The notes below the pieces were generated by a model that saw nothing but the letters and a program-made list of their open reading frames with translations, searched no databases and was not told where the DNA came from. A stretch of DNA of 31,775 nucleotides. Origin: Nemertoderma westbladi (lineage: Eukaryota; Xenacoelomorpha; Nemertodermatida; Nemertodermatidae). Numbering within the stretch: position 1 is the first letter of the stretch; every line of letters starts with the position of its first letter. The stretch is from NCBI GenBank assembly GCA_032718475.1, contig JAUCBJ010007939.1, positions 1-31,775 of the forward strand, written 5' to 3'. Below, in pieces: positions 1 through 13,200 of the stretch. The translations under genes were made by a program, and so were the position numbers.

Positions 1-543
1 GATGAGTATGATTATCAAGTTAAATTAGTTCGTGAGATTTGGTAACAGTTTATACTTTCGATAATTCAAGCAGTTTACGGTACAGCAGTATCTATCCAAA
101 AATGCCGGTGTTTCTGGCTTAGACAGCAATAACAACAAAGTATCAACTCTAAAACAGTAAGACTGAACACTCTCCTTATGATCGGCAGGAAAGCTACACG
201 TCGACAGGAAAAACCGCCCTGATTGGCCCAAGCCAAACAAAGAACCACGCGTCCAATGGCTGTTTCCATGTCAGCAACCAGCTGCTAGATGTCGTAATAT
301 GAATCATCACGGCTAAGCTGTGAAAGGTGGTTGGTGCATTACAAGTTTTTTGTCTTACCATGTCCGCTAAAACACGTATATAGCAGAATGATTTTTATGT
401 CCGTTAAAACACCTGTAAAGGTACCTTGCGGGCGAGGGGAATATATATACAGTTAGGAAACCCTTTTTAGAGTATTCCAGCGCCTGGGGGGGAACTGGCC
501 AGCAAAGGCAAACGTATCAGTTATCCCACAAAAGCTTTTACAG
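1..543. other. Non-coding stretch, probably intron of the same gene
   Basis: No exon or RNA gene is evident. A 15-base near-repeat, TGTCCG(C/T)TAAAACAC, occurs at 361 and 398. The end of the stretch is a pyrimidine-rich acceptor at 531-543. Confidence 0.4.
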
Positions 544-853
544 ATACACGGCGCCGTACCGGTAGCTGTACCAACCACCAACTACTGGTGGATACCAAGG
601 TATGTAATGGATACACGGAGCCGTACCGGTAGCTGTACCAACCACCAACTACTGGTGGATACCAAGGTATGTAATGGATACACGGGGCCGTACCGTTAGC
701 TGTACCAACCACCAACTACTGGTGGATACCAAGGTATGTAATGGATACACGGAGCCGTACCGGTAGCTGTACCAACCACCAACTACTGGTGGATACCAAG
801 GTATGTAATGGATACAAGGGGCCGTACCGGTAATAACCTACCGGTAGCTGTAC
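543..853 (+). repeat. 67-bp minisatellite, about 4.5 copies, with a 5' splice site in each full unit
   Basis: Donor-like AAGGTATGTAATGG recurs with GT at 600, 667, 734 and 801, exactly 67 bases apart. Each unit holds the exon-like block beginning ATACACGG and containing CCGTACCGGTAGCTGTACC. The last copy is partial and degenerate. Unit differences are single bases (GGCGCC, GGAGCC, GGGGCC). Confidence 0.9.
544..599 (+). CDS. Possible upstream exon, seed of the 67-bp array
   Basis: A pyrimidine-rich acceptor (AAAGCTTTTACAG) precedes 544 and a good donor (AAG|GTATGT) follows 599. In the frame that ends in phase 0, as the next exon at 1120 requires, it encodes 18 residues ending TNHQLLVDTK with no stop. 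Joined to YVVRIQAMDGG this loosely resembles the strand before the cadherin A-x-D-x-G motif, but the usual LDRE-like segment is missing. The exon may therefore be spurious, or another exon may lie between. The same block is repeated downstream without its acceptor. Confidence 0.35.
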
Positions 854-1119
854 TGCATGATAATACTGAAACAAATTACTAAACATCAGAATGTCAATTT
901 ATCTAAAATTTAACTATTTATAAATGCTGAATGCGGTACCGGTAATGCCTGATCTATTTATACCTCAGCTTGAGTCTATATGCCTACTACTGATACTGAA
1001 ACAATATGGTTTGGTACTATACTGTATGTTTCACTACAGTTATATATTTCTGAATTTGTTTTATGTCACTCTTTTTTAATTTATTAATTAAAAACTATTT
1101 ACTTCCATTTTTCCCACAG
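854..1119 (+). other. Intron before exon 1
   Basis: A/T-rich sequence ending in the exon 1 acceptor. It contains another GCGGTACCGGTAATG core at about 934-948. Nothing else is visible. Confidence 0.4.
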
Positions 1120-1231
1120 TATGTCGTCCGTATTCAGGCCATGGACGGTGGCAACCCAAACTGCCCTAATGACCCCCCCGCCGCTCTGAGTTACATCCGC
1201 ATTGATACAACTCTACCAACCGAACTTATAA
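1120..1231 (+). CDS. Exon 1: end of an extracellular cadherin repeat
   Basis: Acceptor TTTTTCCCACAG|T and donor ATAA|GTGAGT are both strong. The exon starts in phase 0 and ends in phase 1. It encodes YVVRIQAMDGGNPN followed by a Pro/Asn-rich turn and ALSYIRIDTTLP. This is the F-G strand end of a cadherin domain, with the A-x-D-x-G-x-P calcium site intact. A paired CPNDPP loop is not typical of classical cadherins. Confidence 0.8.
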
Positions 1232-4200
1232 GTGAGTTACTATAATATATTGTAATATGGGCCCCCATCTGTCAATACTAATCGTCCGCAGCCACCGTAC
1301 TCAACCGTAATGTAGACCTACTTGGCACTTGGTAGTCTTATAAACTTGCAATATACGGAAGTCTCATTCACCCAGAACACCGATTCTAACAACATAAGAC
1401 ACACGGTTGAACGGCCGATCTTACTCACGGTTTGATATCTGTGACCTTTATTAGCAAATAGACATAAATTAACTTATGTTAGTTAGACCTACGGTATATT
1501 GTATAATATGGTATAAGTTATGCCGAGTTTTTTTAAATTCCCCTACCAATAGAGGTTCAGGTGCGACTGAGTTACGACCAGGCGGTCGCACTGCAGACTC
1601 GTATAGAAGCGGCGTGCAGCAAGGTACTGGAGACCAAGGGCTACGCTACCGGCTCCTGTCACATAGTCGATATCATCCGAGATCAGCTGGGCGTCGCTAG
1701 GAGACGACGTGACGTCGTATCTATAGCGAGGCAACTGTTACAACTTAACGAGTTAGTAACTCCTTTTAATCCGATTATAATATAAAAATATAATTTACGT
1801 GACTTTACGACAAAAAGTTCAGAAACTCTTTGATTTACTTGATTTAGAACACTGCCAGTATGTAACTCTCTGGCCAGACTGTGACTCATTTATTTCTCCT
1901 TATAGGGGCCACTCTGTAACTCTTTGTCTCTACCTTATAGGGGCCAGACTGTGACTCTTTGTCTCTACCTTATAGGGGCCAGACTGTGACTCTTTGTCTC
2001 TCCTTATAGGGACCAGAATGTGACTCTTTGTCTCTCCTTATAGGGGCTGCTGCAAAGAGCATTAAGACCAATCGTGCCAGTGGAGTAGATGGTGTTCCCC
2101 CTGAGGTCTTTAAAATGCCTGAGTGTTTAAAGCTCATCTATCCCATCATAGTAGACATGTACCGAACAACAAGAGTCCCACAAGAAATGAAAACAAATAA
2201 GTTGGTGCCAGTTCCCAAGAAGGGCAACCTAACACTCTATGGTTCTTTTCGGGGAATCTCATTGATCTCGATTGCTGCAAAGCTATACAATAGAATTCTA
2301 TTAAATCGCATCAGGGATCCCATTGAGAGACTGCTCCGTGGAAATCAGAATGGGTTCCGTAAAGGTCGTGGGACCATGGAACCCATTTTGGCACTTAGAA
2401 GGATAATTGAAGAGTTATCAAAAAAGAAAGACAGGCATCTGGCTGTTATCTTTGTTGACTTCTTCAAGGCCTTTGATTCAGTCTCTCGCTCACGTATGTT
2501 CAGCATACTTTCATTATATGGGATCCCTGATGAAATTATTGCAGCAATCAGATCAGTATACGATGGTTCGACAACATTTGTGTCTACTGTTGATGGTGAC
2601 ACAGAACCATTTGAAGTGTTATGGGGCGTCCTCCAAGGAGACACACTTGCACCATTCTTGTTCATTATTGTGGTTGACTATGTTCTACGCATGTCCTTAG
2701 ATCATCATAATGATGATGGGGTGATGATAACTCCACCTACTGGCTCCAGAAGTCGAGGAAATCCTGCCAAGTACCTAACTGATCTAGACTTTGCTGATGA
2801 CTTAGGAGTACTCTCATAATCACTAGAGGGAGCCCAACGGCTCCTCAGCTCATTAGAACATGCTGCTTCTAGTGTTGGTCTTTTTATTAACTCCAGAAAG
2901 ACCAAAATTTTGACAGTTAACTTCGAAAGTCCTCAGCAAGTCTCTGATCGGAAGAGCATAAGCTCAAAGGATGGTATGCTTGAGCATGTGGACGACTTCT
3001 GTTACCTGGGATCATTGATCCGGAAGTCAGGTGAGGATTTTCGAATACGTAAGGGAAAGGCATGGGCAGCCTTGAATAGGCTTTTCAGGATTTGGAAGTC
3101 ACCGAGAATTAATCGGAAACTTAAGGTCCGATTATTTAGAGCAGCAGTAGTTCCAGTACTCCTCTACGGGAGTCCATGCTGGGCTCTAACTGCTGAGGAC
3201 ACCAAATCTCTGGATGGCACATTCGCAAGAATGCTACGCCGGGTTCATTGTGTCAAGTACAATGCACACATCTCCAACCAGATACTATATAACATTGGAG
3301 GTGTCTCATTGGTTCCCCCAAGCTTGACACTAGAACAAAATCGCCTCCGCTTTGCAGGACATTGCTTTCACCGTGAGGACCAGCCATTGCATAATCTTGT
3401 GCTTTGGCAGCCTCATGGAGTGAATAAGCATGGCGGACAGCCCATGACTTTCTTGAGACGCATCTTAAAGGACACTGGCCTTGAAGATGCGGATGATCTA
3501 GCAGATGTCATGGGTGATAGGGAGTTGTGGCGGTGCAATTTAGTTGACAAGCCGGCACAGCATTCTTAAAAATGCAGCTTCAATGCAGCATGCCGATCCT
3601 AGTAGTAGTAGTAGTATAGGGGCCAGACTGTGACTCTTTGTCTCTACATTATAGGGGCCAGACTGTGACTCTTCTTATAAGTGGTATTAAGGACGACGGT
3701 ACTGATTCCCTTAGCGGTATAGAGAATGCCGTCAACTACTTTACTCGCGAGGAATTATTGGAGATATTTCGAGCTTCAACAGATGGGACTCCTGCAGACG
3801 TCATTGCTAATAGTGAGTGTTGCTTATACGTTACATTATAAATATTACAATGTAAATAATTAACTATATTTAATATTTAGACTAATATACAGTTATCGTA
3901 TTGTATTTATAGTCTTATATTATGTTACATAATAAATTATGCAATATAATATCTAATGTTGGAGATTGAAATTATTTCCAACACTATTAAATTTTTTCAA
4001 TTTAATTTAAATAATTTGTAATAATCAAACTGTTTGAAAATTTACAATAAAAAAAAGTATAAAATTAAAATTTTGTTTTTATTGTAAATTCAGAAATTGT
4101 TCGATTGATCAGAGAAATAAACAGTTTATTGTTTAATAAAAACAGTTTCGTAAATAAATCTTACGGATTATTTATACTAATTATTATTTGTTTAGACCCC

Positions 4201-7200
4201 GACTTTGGTGACTTTAACGTGTTGAAAGTGGAGCCGATGGCGGACGCAGGGGTTGAAGATTTCTGGTCATCTGCTGCGGGAATTATATTAATAATTATCA
4301 TAGTTCTCGTCTGCATCGCACTTTTGGTGCTCATTGCTTTTCTTATTTGGTACTTTTGTTTTAAGAAACGAGGCAAAGCTAGGTTAGTTTTATGATATTA
4401 ATTACTGTTTTTTTTTGGTCTTATAGTAAAAAAAAACGGACTGCTTTGTTTTTTACCCCCAATGACTATATTGTGTAATAATTGCCTTAATTATTAAGGC
4501 CATTTACTTTAGTTACATGTCTTAGTGCAGTTTACTAAAAAATATAGGTCATAAAATCTATCTACTTTAGTAAACAAGTAAATAGATATGGTATTTTGAC
4601 ACATCATCTCATTTAAAACAATATATTTACTATATAGAGTTCGCATATTTATGTAAATTTTAACTAAGACTTTTCAAAATGAAATTTTTAGAATATATAA
4701 TATCTACTATTAATTTGTATAATTTTTTGCAGCAAGTCGGATAACAAAAAATCAGCTAAGAGTAGCGCAAAGACAGGAGCTGCTGTGGGTGCCAAGCCGA
4801 GCAAAGCTAAGGCCACCGGTTCCCAAAGTAACGGAATAAAGAAGCCGGCAGAATCTGGGAAGCAACAACAGCAAGCGCAGCTGAAACAGAAGGGGACGGC
4901 GCCAGTGGTAGCTCCGGTACCGATAGTAAGTAACAACAGCACCAGTGGTAGCTCCTGTACCGATAGTAAGTAACAACAGTACCAGTGGTAGCTCCTGTAC
5001 CGATAGTAAGTAACAACAGCACCAGTGGTAGCTCCGGTACCGATAGTAAGTAACAGCAGCACCAGTGGTAGCTCCGGTACCGATAGTAAGTAACAGCGGC
5101 GCCAGTGGTAGCTCCGGTACCGATAGTAAGTAACAACAGCACCAGTGGTAGCTCCGGTACCGATAGTAAGTAACAACAGCACCAGTGGTAGCTCCGGTAC
5201 CGATAGTAAGTAACAACAGTACCAGTGGTAGCTCCGGTACCGATAGTAAGTAACAACAGCACCAGTGGTAGCTCCGGTACCGATAGTAAGTAACAACAGC
5301 ACCAGTGGTAGCTCCGGTACCGATAGTAAGTAACAACAGCACCAGTGGTAGCTCCGGTACCGATAGTAAGTAACAACAGCACCAGTGGTAGCTCCGGTAC
5401 CGATAGTAAGTAACAACAGCACCAGTGGTAGCTCCAGTACCGATAGTAAGTAACAACAGCACCAGTGGTAGCTCCTGTACCGATAGTAAGTAACAACAGT
5501 ACCAGTGGTAGCTCCGGTACCGATAGTAAGTAACAACAGCACCAGTGGTAGCTCCGGTACCGATAGTAAGTAACAACAGCACCAATGGTAGCTCCGGTAC
5601 CGATAGTAAGTAACAACAGCACCAGTGGTAGCTCCTGTACCGATAGTAAGTAACAACAGTACCAGTGGTAGCTCCTGTACCGATAGTAAGTAACAACAGC
5701 ACCAGTGGTAGCTCCGGTACCGATAGTAAGTAACAGCAGCACCAGTGGTAGCTCCGGTACCGATAGTAAGTAACAGCGGCGCCAGTGGTAGCTCCGGTAC
5801 CGATAGTAAGTAACAACAGCACCAGTGGTAGCTCCGGTACCGATAGTAAGTAACAACAGCACCAGTGGTAGCTCCGGTACCGATAGTAAGTAACAACAGT
5901 ACCAGTGGTAGCTCCGGTACCGATAGTAAGTAACAACAGCACCAGTGGTAGCTCCGGTACCGATAGTAAGTAACAACAGCACCAGTGGTAGCTCCGGTAC
6001 CGATAGTAAGTAACAACAGCACCAGTGGTAGCTCCGGTACCGATAGTAAGTAACAACAGCACCAGTGGTAGCTCCGGTACCGATAGTAAGTAACAACAGC
6101 ACCAGTGGTAGCTCCGGTACCGATAGTAAGTAACAACAGCACCAGTGGTAGCTCCGGTACCGATAGTAAGTAACAACAGCACCAAATGGTAGCTCCAAAC
6201 CGTTAGTAAGTAACAACAGCACCAGTGGTAGCTCCAGTACCGATAGTAAGTAACAACAGCACCAGTGGTAGCTCCGGTACCGATAGTAAGTAACAACAGC
6301 ACCAGTGGTAGCTCCGGTACCGATAGTAAGTAACAACAGCACCAATGGTAGCTCCAGTACCGATAGTAAGTAACAACAGCACCAGTGGTAGCTCCAGTAC
6401 CGATAGTAAGTAACAACAGCACCAGTGGTAGCTCCGGTACCCATAGTAAGTAACAACACCGTCAGTGGTAGCTCCAGTACCCATAGTAAGTAACAACAGC
6501 ACCAGTGGTAGTTCCAGTACCGATCGTATGTAACAACAGCACCAGTAGTAGCTCCGGTACCGATAGTAAGACAACAGCACCAGTGGTAGTTCCAGTACCG
6601 ATAGTAAGTAACAACAACACCAGTGGTAGCTCCTGTACCGATAGTAAGTAACAACAGCACCAGTGGTAGCTCCAGTACCGATAGTAAGTAACAGCAGCAC
6701 CAGTGGTAGCTCCAGTACCGATAGTAAGTAACAACAGCACCAGTGGTAGCTCCAGTACCGATAGTAAGTAACAACAGCACCAGTGGTAGCTCCAGTACCG
6801 ATAGTAAGTAACAACAGCACCAGTGGTAGCTCCGGTACCGATAGTAAGTAACAACAGCACCAGTGGTAGCTCCAGTACCGATAGTAAGTAACAACAGCAC
6901 CAGTGGTAGTTCCAGTACCGATAGTATGTAACAACAGCACCAGTGGTAGCTCCTGTACCGATAGTAAGACAACAGCACCAGTGGTAGTTCCAGTACCGAT
7001 AGTAAGTAACAACAACACAAGTGGTAGCTCCTGTACCGATAGTAAGTAACAACAGCACCAGTGGTAGCTCCAGTACCGATAGTAAGTAACAGCAGCACCA
7101 GTGGTAGCTCCAGTACCGATAGTAAGTAACAACAGCACCAGTGGTAGCTCCAGTACCGATAGTAAGTAACAACAGCACCAGTGGTAGCTCCGGTACCCAT

Positions 7201-10200
7201 AGTAAGTAACAACACCGTCAGTGGTAGCTCCAGTACCCATAGTAAGTAACAACAGCACCAGTGGTAGTTCCAGTACCGATAGTATGTAACAACAGCACCA
7301 GTGGTAGCTCCGGTACCGATAGTAAGACAACAGCACCAGTGGTAGTTCCAGTACCGATAGTAAGTAACAACAACACCAGTGGTAGCTCCTGTACCGATAG
7401 TAAGTAACAACAGCACCAGTGGTAGCTCCAGTACCGATAGTAAGTAACAGCAGCACCAGTGGTAGCTCCAGTACCGATAGTAAGTAACAACAGCACCAGT
7501 GGTAGCTCCAGTACCGATAGTAAGTAACAACAGCACCAGTGGTAGCTCCAGTACCGATAGTAAGTAACAACAGCACCAGTGGTAGCTCCGGTACCGATAG
7601 TAAGTAACAACAGCACCAGTGGTAGCTCCAGTACCGATAGTAAGTAACAACAGCACCAGTGGTAGCTCCGCAGTACCGTTAGTAAGTAACAACAGCACCA
7701 GTGGTAGCTCCGGTACCGTTAGTAAGTAACAACAGCACCAGTGGTAGCTCCGGTACCGATAGTAAGTAACAACAGCACCAGTGGTAGCTCCGGTACCGAT
7801 AGTAAGTAACAACAGCACCAGTGGTAGCTCCAGTACCGATAGTAAGTAACAACAGCACCAGTGGTAGCTCCGGTACCGATAGTAAGTAACAACAGCACCA
7901 GTGGTAGCTCCGGTACCCATAGTAAGTAACAACAGCACCAGTGGTAGCTCCGGTACCGATAGTAAGTAACAACAGCACCAGTGGTAGCTCCAGTACCGAT
8001 AGTAAGTAACAACAGCACCAGTGGTAGCTCCGCAGTACCCATAGTAAGTAACAACAGCACCAGTGGTAGCTCCAGTACCGATAGTAAGTAACAACAGCAC
8101 CAGTGGTAGCTCCAGTACCCATAATAAGTAACAACAGCACCAGTGGTAGTTCCAGTACCGATAGTAAGTAACAACAGCACCAGTGGTAGCTCCAGTACCC
8201 ATAATAAGTAACAACAGCACCAGTGGTAGTTCCAGTACCGATAGTAAGTAACAACAGCACCAGTGGTAGCTCCAGTACCCATAATAAGTAACAACAGCAC
8301 CAGTGGTAGTTCCAGTACCGATAGTAAGTAACAACAACACCAGTGGTAGCTCCAGTACCGATAGTAAGTAACAACAACACCAGTGGTAGCTCCAGTACCG
8401 ATAGTAAGTAACAACAGCACCAGTGGTAGTTCCAGTACCGATAGTAAGTAACAACAGCACCAGTGGTAGCTCCAGTACCCAAAGTAAGTAACAACAGCAC
8501 CAGTGGTAGCTCCAGTACCCATAGTAAGTAACAACAGCACCAGTGGTAGTTCCAGTACCGATAGTAAGTAACAACAACACCAGTGGTAGCTCCGGTACCG
8601 ATAGTAAGTAACAACAGCACCAGTGGTAGCTCCAGTACCGATAGTAAGTAACAACAGCACCAGTGGTAGCTCCAGTACCGATAGTAAGTAACAACAGCAC
8701 CAGTGGTAGCTCCAGTACCGATAGTAAGTAACAACAGCACCAGTGGTAGCTCCGGTACCGATAGTAAGTAACAACAGCATCAGTGGTAGCTCCAGTACCG
8801 ATAGTAAGTAACAACAGCACCAGTGGTAGCTCCGGTACCGATAGTAAGTAACAACATCACCAGTGGTAGCTCCGGTACCGATAGTAAGTAACAACAGCAC
8901 CAGTGGTAGCTCCAGTACCGATAGTAAGTAACAACAGCACCAGTGGTAGCTCCGCAGTACCGTTAGTAAGTAACAACAGCACCAGTGGTAGCTCCGGTAC
9001 CGTTAGTAAGTAACAACAGCACCAGTGGTAGCTCCGGTACCGATAGTAAGTAACAACAGCACCAGTGGTAGCTCCAGTACCGATAGTAAGTAACAACAGC
9101 TCCAGTACCGATAGTAAGTAACAACAGCACCAGTGGTAGCTCCAGTACCCATAGTAAGTAACAACAGCACCAGTGGTAGCTCCGGTACCGATAGTAAGTA
9201 ACAACAGCACCAGTGGTAGCTCCAGTACCGATAGTAAGTAACAACAGCACCAGTGGTAGCTCCGGTACCCATAGTAAGTAACAACAGCACCAGTGGTAGC
9301 TCTGGTACCGATAGTAAGTAACAACAGCTCCAGTACCGATAGTAAGTAACAACAGCACCAGTGGTAGCTCCAGTACCCATTGTAAGTAACAACAGCACCA
9401 GTGGTAGTTCCAGTACCGATAGTAAGTAACAACAGCACCAGTGGTAGTTTCAGTACCGATAGTAAGTAACAACAGCACCAGTGGTTGCTCCGGTACCGAT
9501 AGTAAGTAACAACAGCACCAGTGGTAGCTCCAGTACCGATAGTAAGTAACAACAGCACCAGTGGTAGCTTCGGTACCGATAGTAAGTAACGACAGCACCA
9601 GTGGTAGCTCCGGTACCGATAGTAAGTAACAACAGCTCCAGTACCGATAGTAAGTAACAACAGCTCCAGTTTCGCTTGTACGTAATAACGGATTATGAAT
9701 GGGAGAATCTGTTAGGCTAGTTATGCCAAGGAATGCATGTTCTCACCCTGTTTCCTAAAGGAATCCCTGTTCACCACCATGGGTGATCTTCCACAGTAAA
9801 TCCTTCCCCTTTTTCCTAAAGGAATGCCTGTTCACCACCATAGGTGATCTACCACAGTAAACCCTACCACTCTGTTTCCTAAAGGAATGCCTGTTCGCCA
9901 CCATAGGTGATCTACCACAGTAAACCCTTCCACTCTGTTTCCTAAAGGAATGCCTGTTCACCACCGTGGGTGATCTTCCACAGTAAACCCTTCCACTCTG
10001 TTTCCTAAAGGAATGCCTGTTCGCCACCGTAGGTGATCTACCACAGTAAACCCTTCCACTCTGTTTCATAAAGGAATGTCTGTCCACCACCATTGGTGAT
10101 CTTCCACAGTAAACCCTTCCACTCTGTTTCCTAAAGGAATGCCTGTTCACCACCGTGGGTGATCTTCCTCAGTAAACCCTTCCACTCTGTTTCCTAAAGG

Positions 10201-13200
10201 AATGCCTGTTCACCACCATGGCATGGTTGATCTTCTACAGTAAACCCTTCCACTCTGATTCCTAAAGGAATGCCTGTTCACCACCGTGGGTGATCTTCCT
10301 CAGTAAACCCTTCCACTCTGTTTCCTAAAGGAATGCCTGTTCGCCACCATAGGTGATCTACCACAGTAAACCCTACCACTCTGTTTCCTAAAGGAATGCC
10401 TGTTCACCACCGTGAGTGATCTTCCACAGTAAACCCTTCCACTCTGTTTCCTAAAGGAATGCCTGTCCACCAGCATGGGTGATCTTCCACAGTAAACCCT
10501 TCCACCCTGTTTCCTAAAGGAATGCCTGTTCACCACCGTGGGTGATCTTCCTCAGTAAACCCTTCCACTCTGTTTCCTAAAGGAATGCCTGTTCACCACC
10601 ATGGGTGATCTTCCACAGTAAACCATTCCACTCTGTTTCCTAAAGGAATGCCTGTTCACCACAATGGGTGATCTTCTACAGTAAACCCTTCCACTCTGTT
10701 TCCTAAAGGAATGCCTGTTCACCACCATAGGTGATCTACCACAGTAAACCCTTCCACTCTGTTTCATAAAGGAATGTTTGTCCACCACCATGGGTGATCT
10801 TCTACAGTAAACCCTCCCACTCTGTTTCCTAAAGGAATGCCTGTTCACCACCGTGGGTGATCTTCCACAGTAAACCCTTCCACTCTGTTTCCTAAAGGAA
10901 TGCCTGTTCGCCACCATAGGTGATCTACCACAGTAAACCCTTCCACTCTGTTTCATAAAGGAATGTCTGTCCACCACCATGGGTGATCTTCCACAGTAAA
11001 CCCTTCCACCCTGTTTCCTAAAGGAATGCCTGTTCACCACCGTGGGTGATCTTCCTCAGTAAACCCTTCCACTCTGTTTCCTAAAGGAATGCCTGTTCAC
11101 CACCATGGGTGATCTTCCACAGTAAACCATTCCACTCTGTTTCCTAAAGGAATGCCTGTTCACCACAACGGGTGATCTTCTACAGTAAACCCTTCCACTC
11201 TGTTTCCTAAAGGAATGCCTGTTCACCACCGTGGGTGATCTTCCACAGTAAACCCTTCCACTCTGTTTCCTAAAGGAATGCCTGTTCGCCACCATAGGTG
11301 ATCTACCACAGTAAACCCTTCCACTCTGTTTCATAAAGGAATGTCTGTCCACCACCATGGGTGATCTTCCACAGTAAACCCTTCCACTCTGTTTCCTAAA
11401 GGAATGCCTGTTCACCACCGTGGGTGATCTTCCACAGTAAACCTTTCCACTCTGTTTCCTAAAGGAATGCCTGTTCACCACCATGGGTGATCTTCCACAG
11501 TAAACCCTTCCACTCTGTTTCTCAAGTTGCCTTGGTTCCCATTTATTGACCAGTGAAGAATGAAAGCCAGGGCTGGGCTAATATATCGGATTATTCAGAC
11601 TATTATTTATTTCTGCTTTTAGAAATCTAGCCAATCAGCTGCGCCCCCTGCTCAGAAAGCATCAGTACCAGCTGCTCGACCAGCCAATAAGAATTCCACG
11701 GCCCCAAGTGCTGAGGGATTTGATAAAAAGGCGGTGGATCCTGGTTAGTTCATAGTCACCTTACAACCATACATTTACTAGCGAAGTAATGCAAACTTTA
11801 CTGCCCAAGAGACTTTACAGTGAACCTGAACATGTCGTTTGGGTTACCCAACCAACACATTCGATATTATTATTTATTGTGTATTGGCAGTTATCCAGAA
11901 GTCCTAGTTTTTATAATTTAATAAAACGCGTTGCCTGTTTAGAGACACATTGTTTCACTAATACAAATTGGTAACCCGTTGTCTCATTGCAACTATGAAT
12001 GTCGTAACATATGCGTTTTTCCCTCTCATGAATTACCTTGTGCGAAAAGTACAGCAGTACTACCGGTAGTACACATCAGTACTACCGGTAGTACACATCA
12101 GTACTACCGGTAGTACACAGCAGTACTACCGGTAGTACACATCAGTACTACCGGTAGTACACAGCAGTACTACCGGTAGTACACATCAGTACTACCGGTA
12201 TAGTACACAGCAGTAGTACTGGTAGTACACAGCAGTACTACCGGTAGTACACATCAGTACTACCGGTATAGTACACATCAGTACTACCGGTAGTACACAT
12301 CAGTACTACCGGTAGTACACAGCAGTACTACCGGTAGTACACATCAGTACTACCGGTAGTACACATCAGTACTACCGGTAGTACACAGCAGTACTACCGG
12401 TAGTACACATCAGTACTACCGGTAGTACACATCAGTACTACCGGTAGTACACAGCAGTACTACCGGTAGTACACATCAGTACTACCGGTAGTACACAGCA
12501 GTACTACCGGTAGTACACAGCAGTACTACCGGTAGTACACATCAGTACTACCGGTAGTACACAGCAGTACTACCGGTAGTACACATCAGTACTACCGGTA
12601 GTACACAGCAGTACTACCGGTAGTACACATCAGTACTACCGGTAGTACACAGCAGTACTACCGGTAGTACACATCAGTACTACCGGTAGTACACATCAGT
12701 ACTACCGGTAGTACACAGCAGTACTACCGGTAGTACACATCAGTACTACCGGTAGTACACAGCAGTACTACCGGTATAGTACACAGCAGTACTACCGGTA
12801 GTACACAGCAGTACTACCGGTAGTACACAGCAGTACTACCTGTAGTACACAACAGTACTACCGGTGCAGTACTACCGGTAGTACACAGCAGTACTACCGG
12901 TAGTACACAGCAGTACTACCGGTAGTACACATCAGTACTACCGGTAGTACACAGCAGTACTACCGGTATAGTACACAGCAGTACTACCGGTAGTACACAG
13001 CAGTTACTACCGGTATAGTACACAGCAGTACTACCGGTAGTACACAGCAGTACTACCGGTAGTACACATCAGTACTACCGGTAGTGCACAGCAGTACTAC
13101 CGGTAGTACACATCAGTACTACCGGTAGTACACAGCAGTAGTACCGGTAGTACACAGCAGTACTACCGGTAGTACACAGCAGTACTACCGGTAGTACACA

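Noticed and set aside
4093-4195. Extra coding sequence or small exon before the transmembrane exon (frame open from 4093)
   Set aside because: The acceptor at 4194-4195 joins exon 3 in matching phase, while the alternatives lack a good donor or break the frame.
4688-9660. Minus-strand open frames of up to 1337 codons with repeats such as LLLLTIGTGATTGAVV
   Set aside because: They follow from a 40-bp unit without stops in any minus frame. The array begins inside a well-supported plus-strand exon, lies in its intron, and the frames have no family resemblance or splice logic.
9755-11484. Minus-strand repeat protein (NRHSFRKQSGRVYCGRSP)
   Set aside because: Period 63 is divisible by three and happens to be open. 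Frames end at unit variants and the array lies in an intron of the opposite strand.
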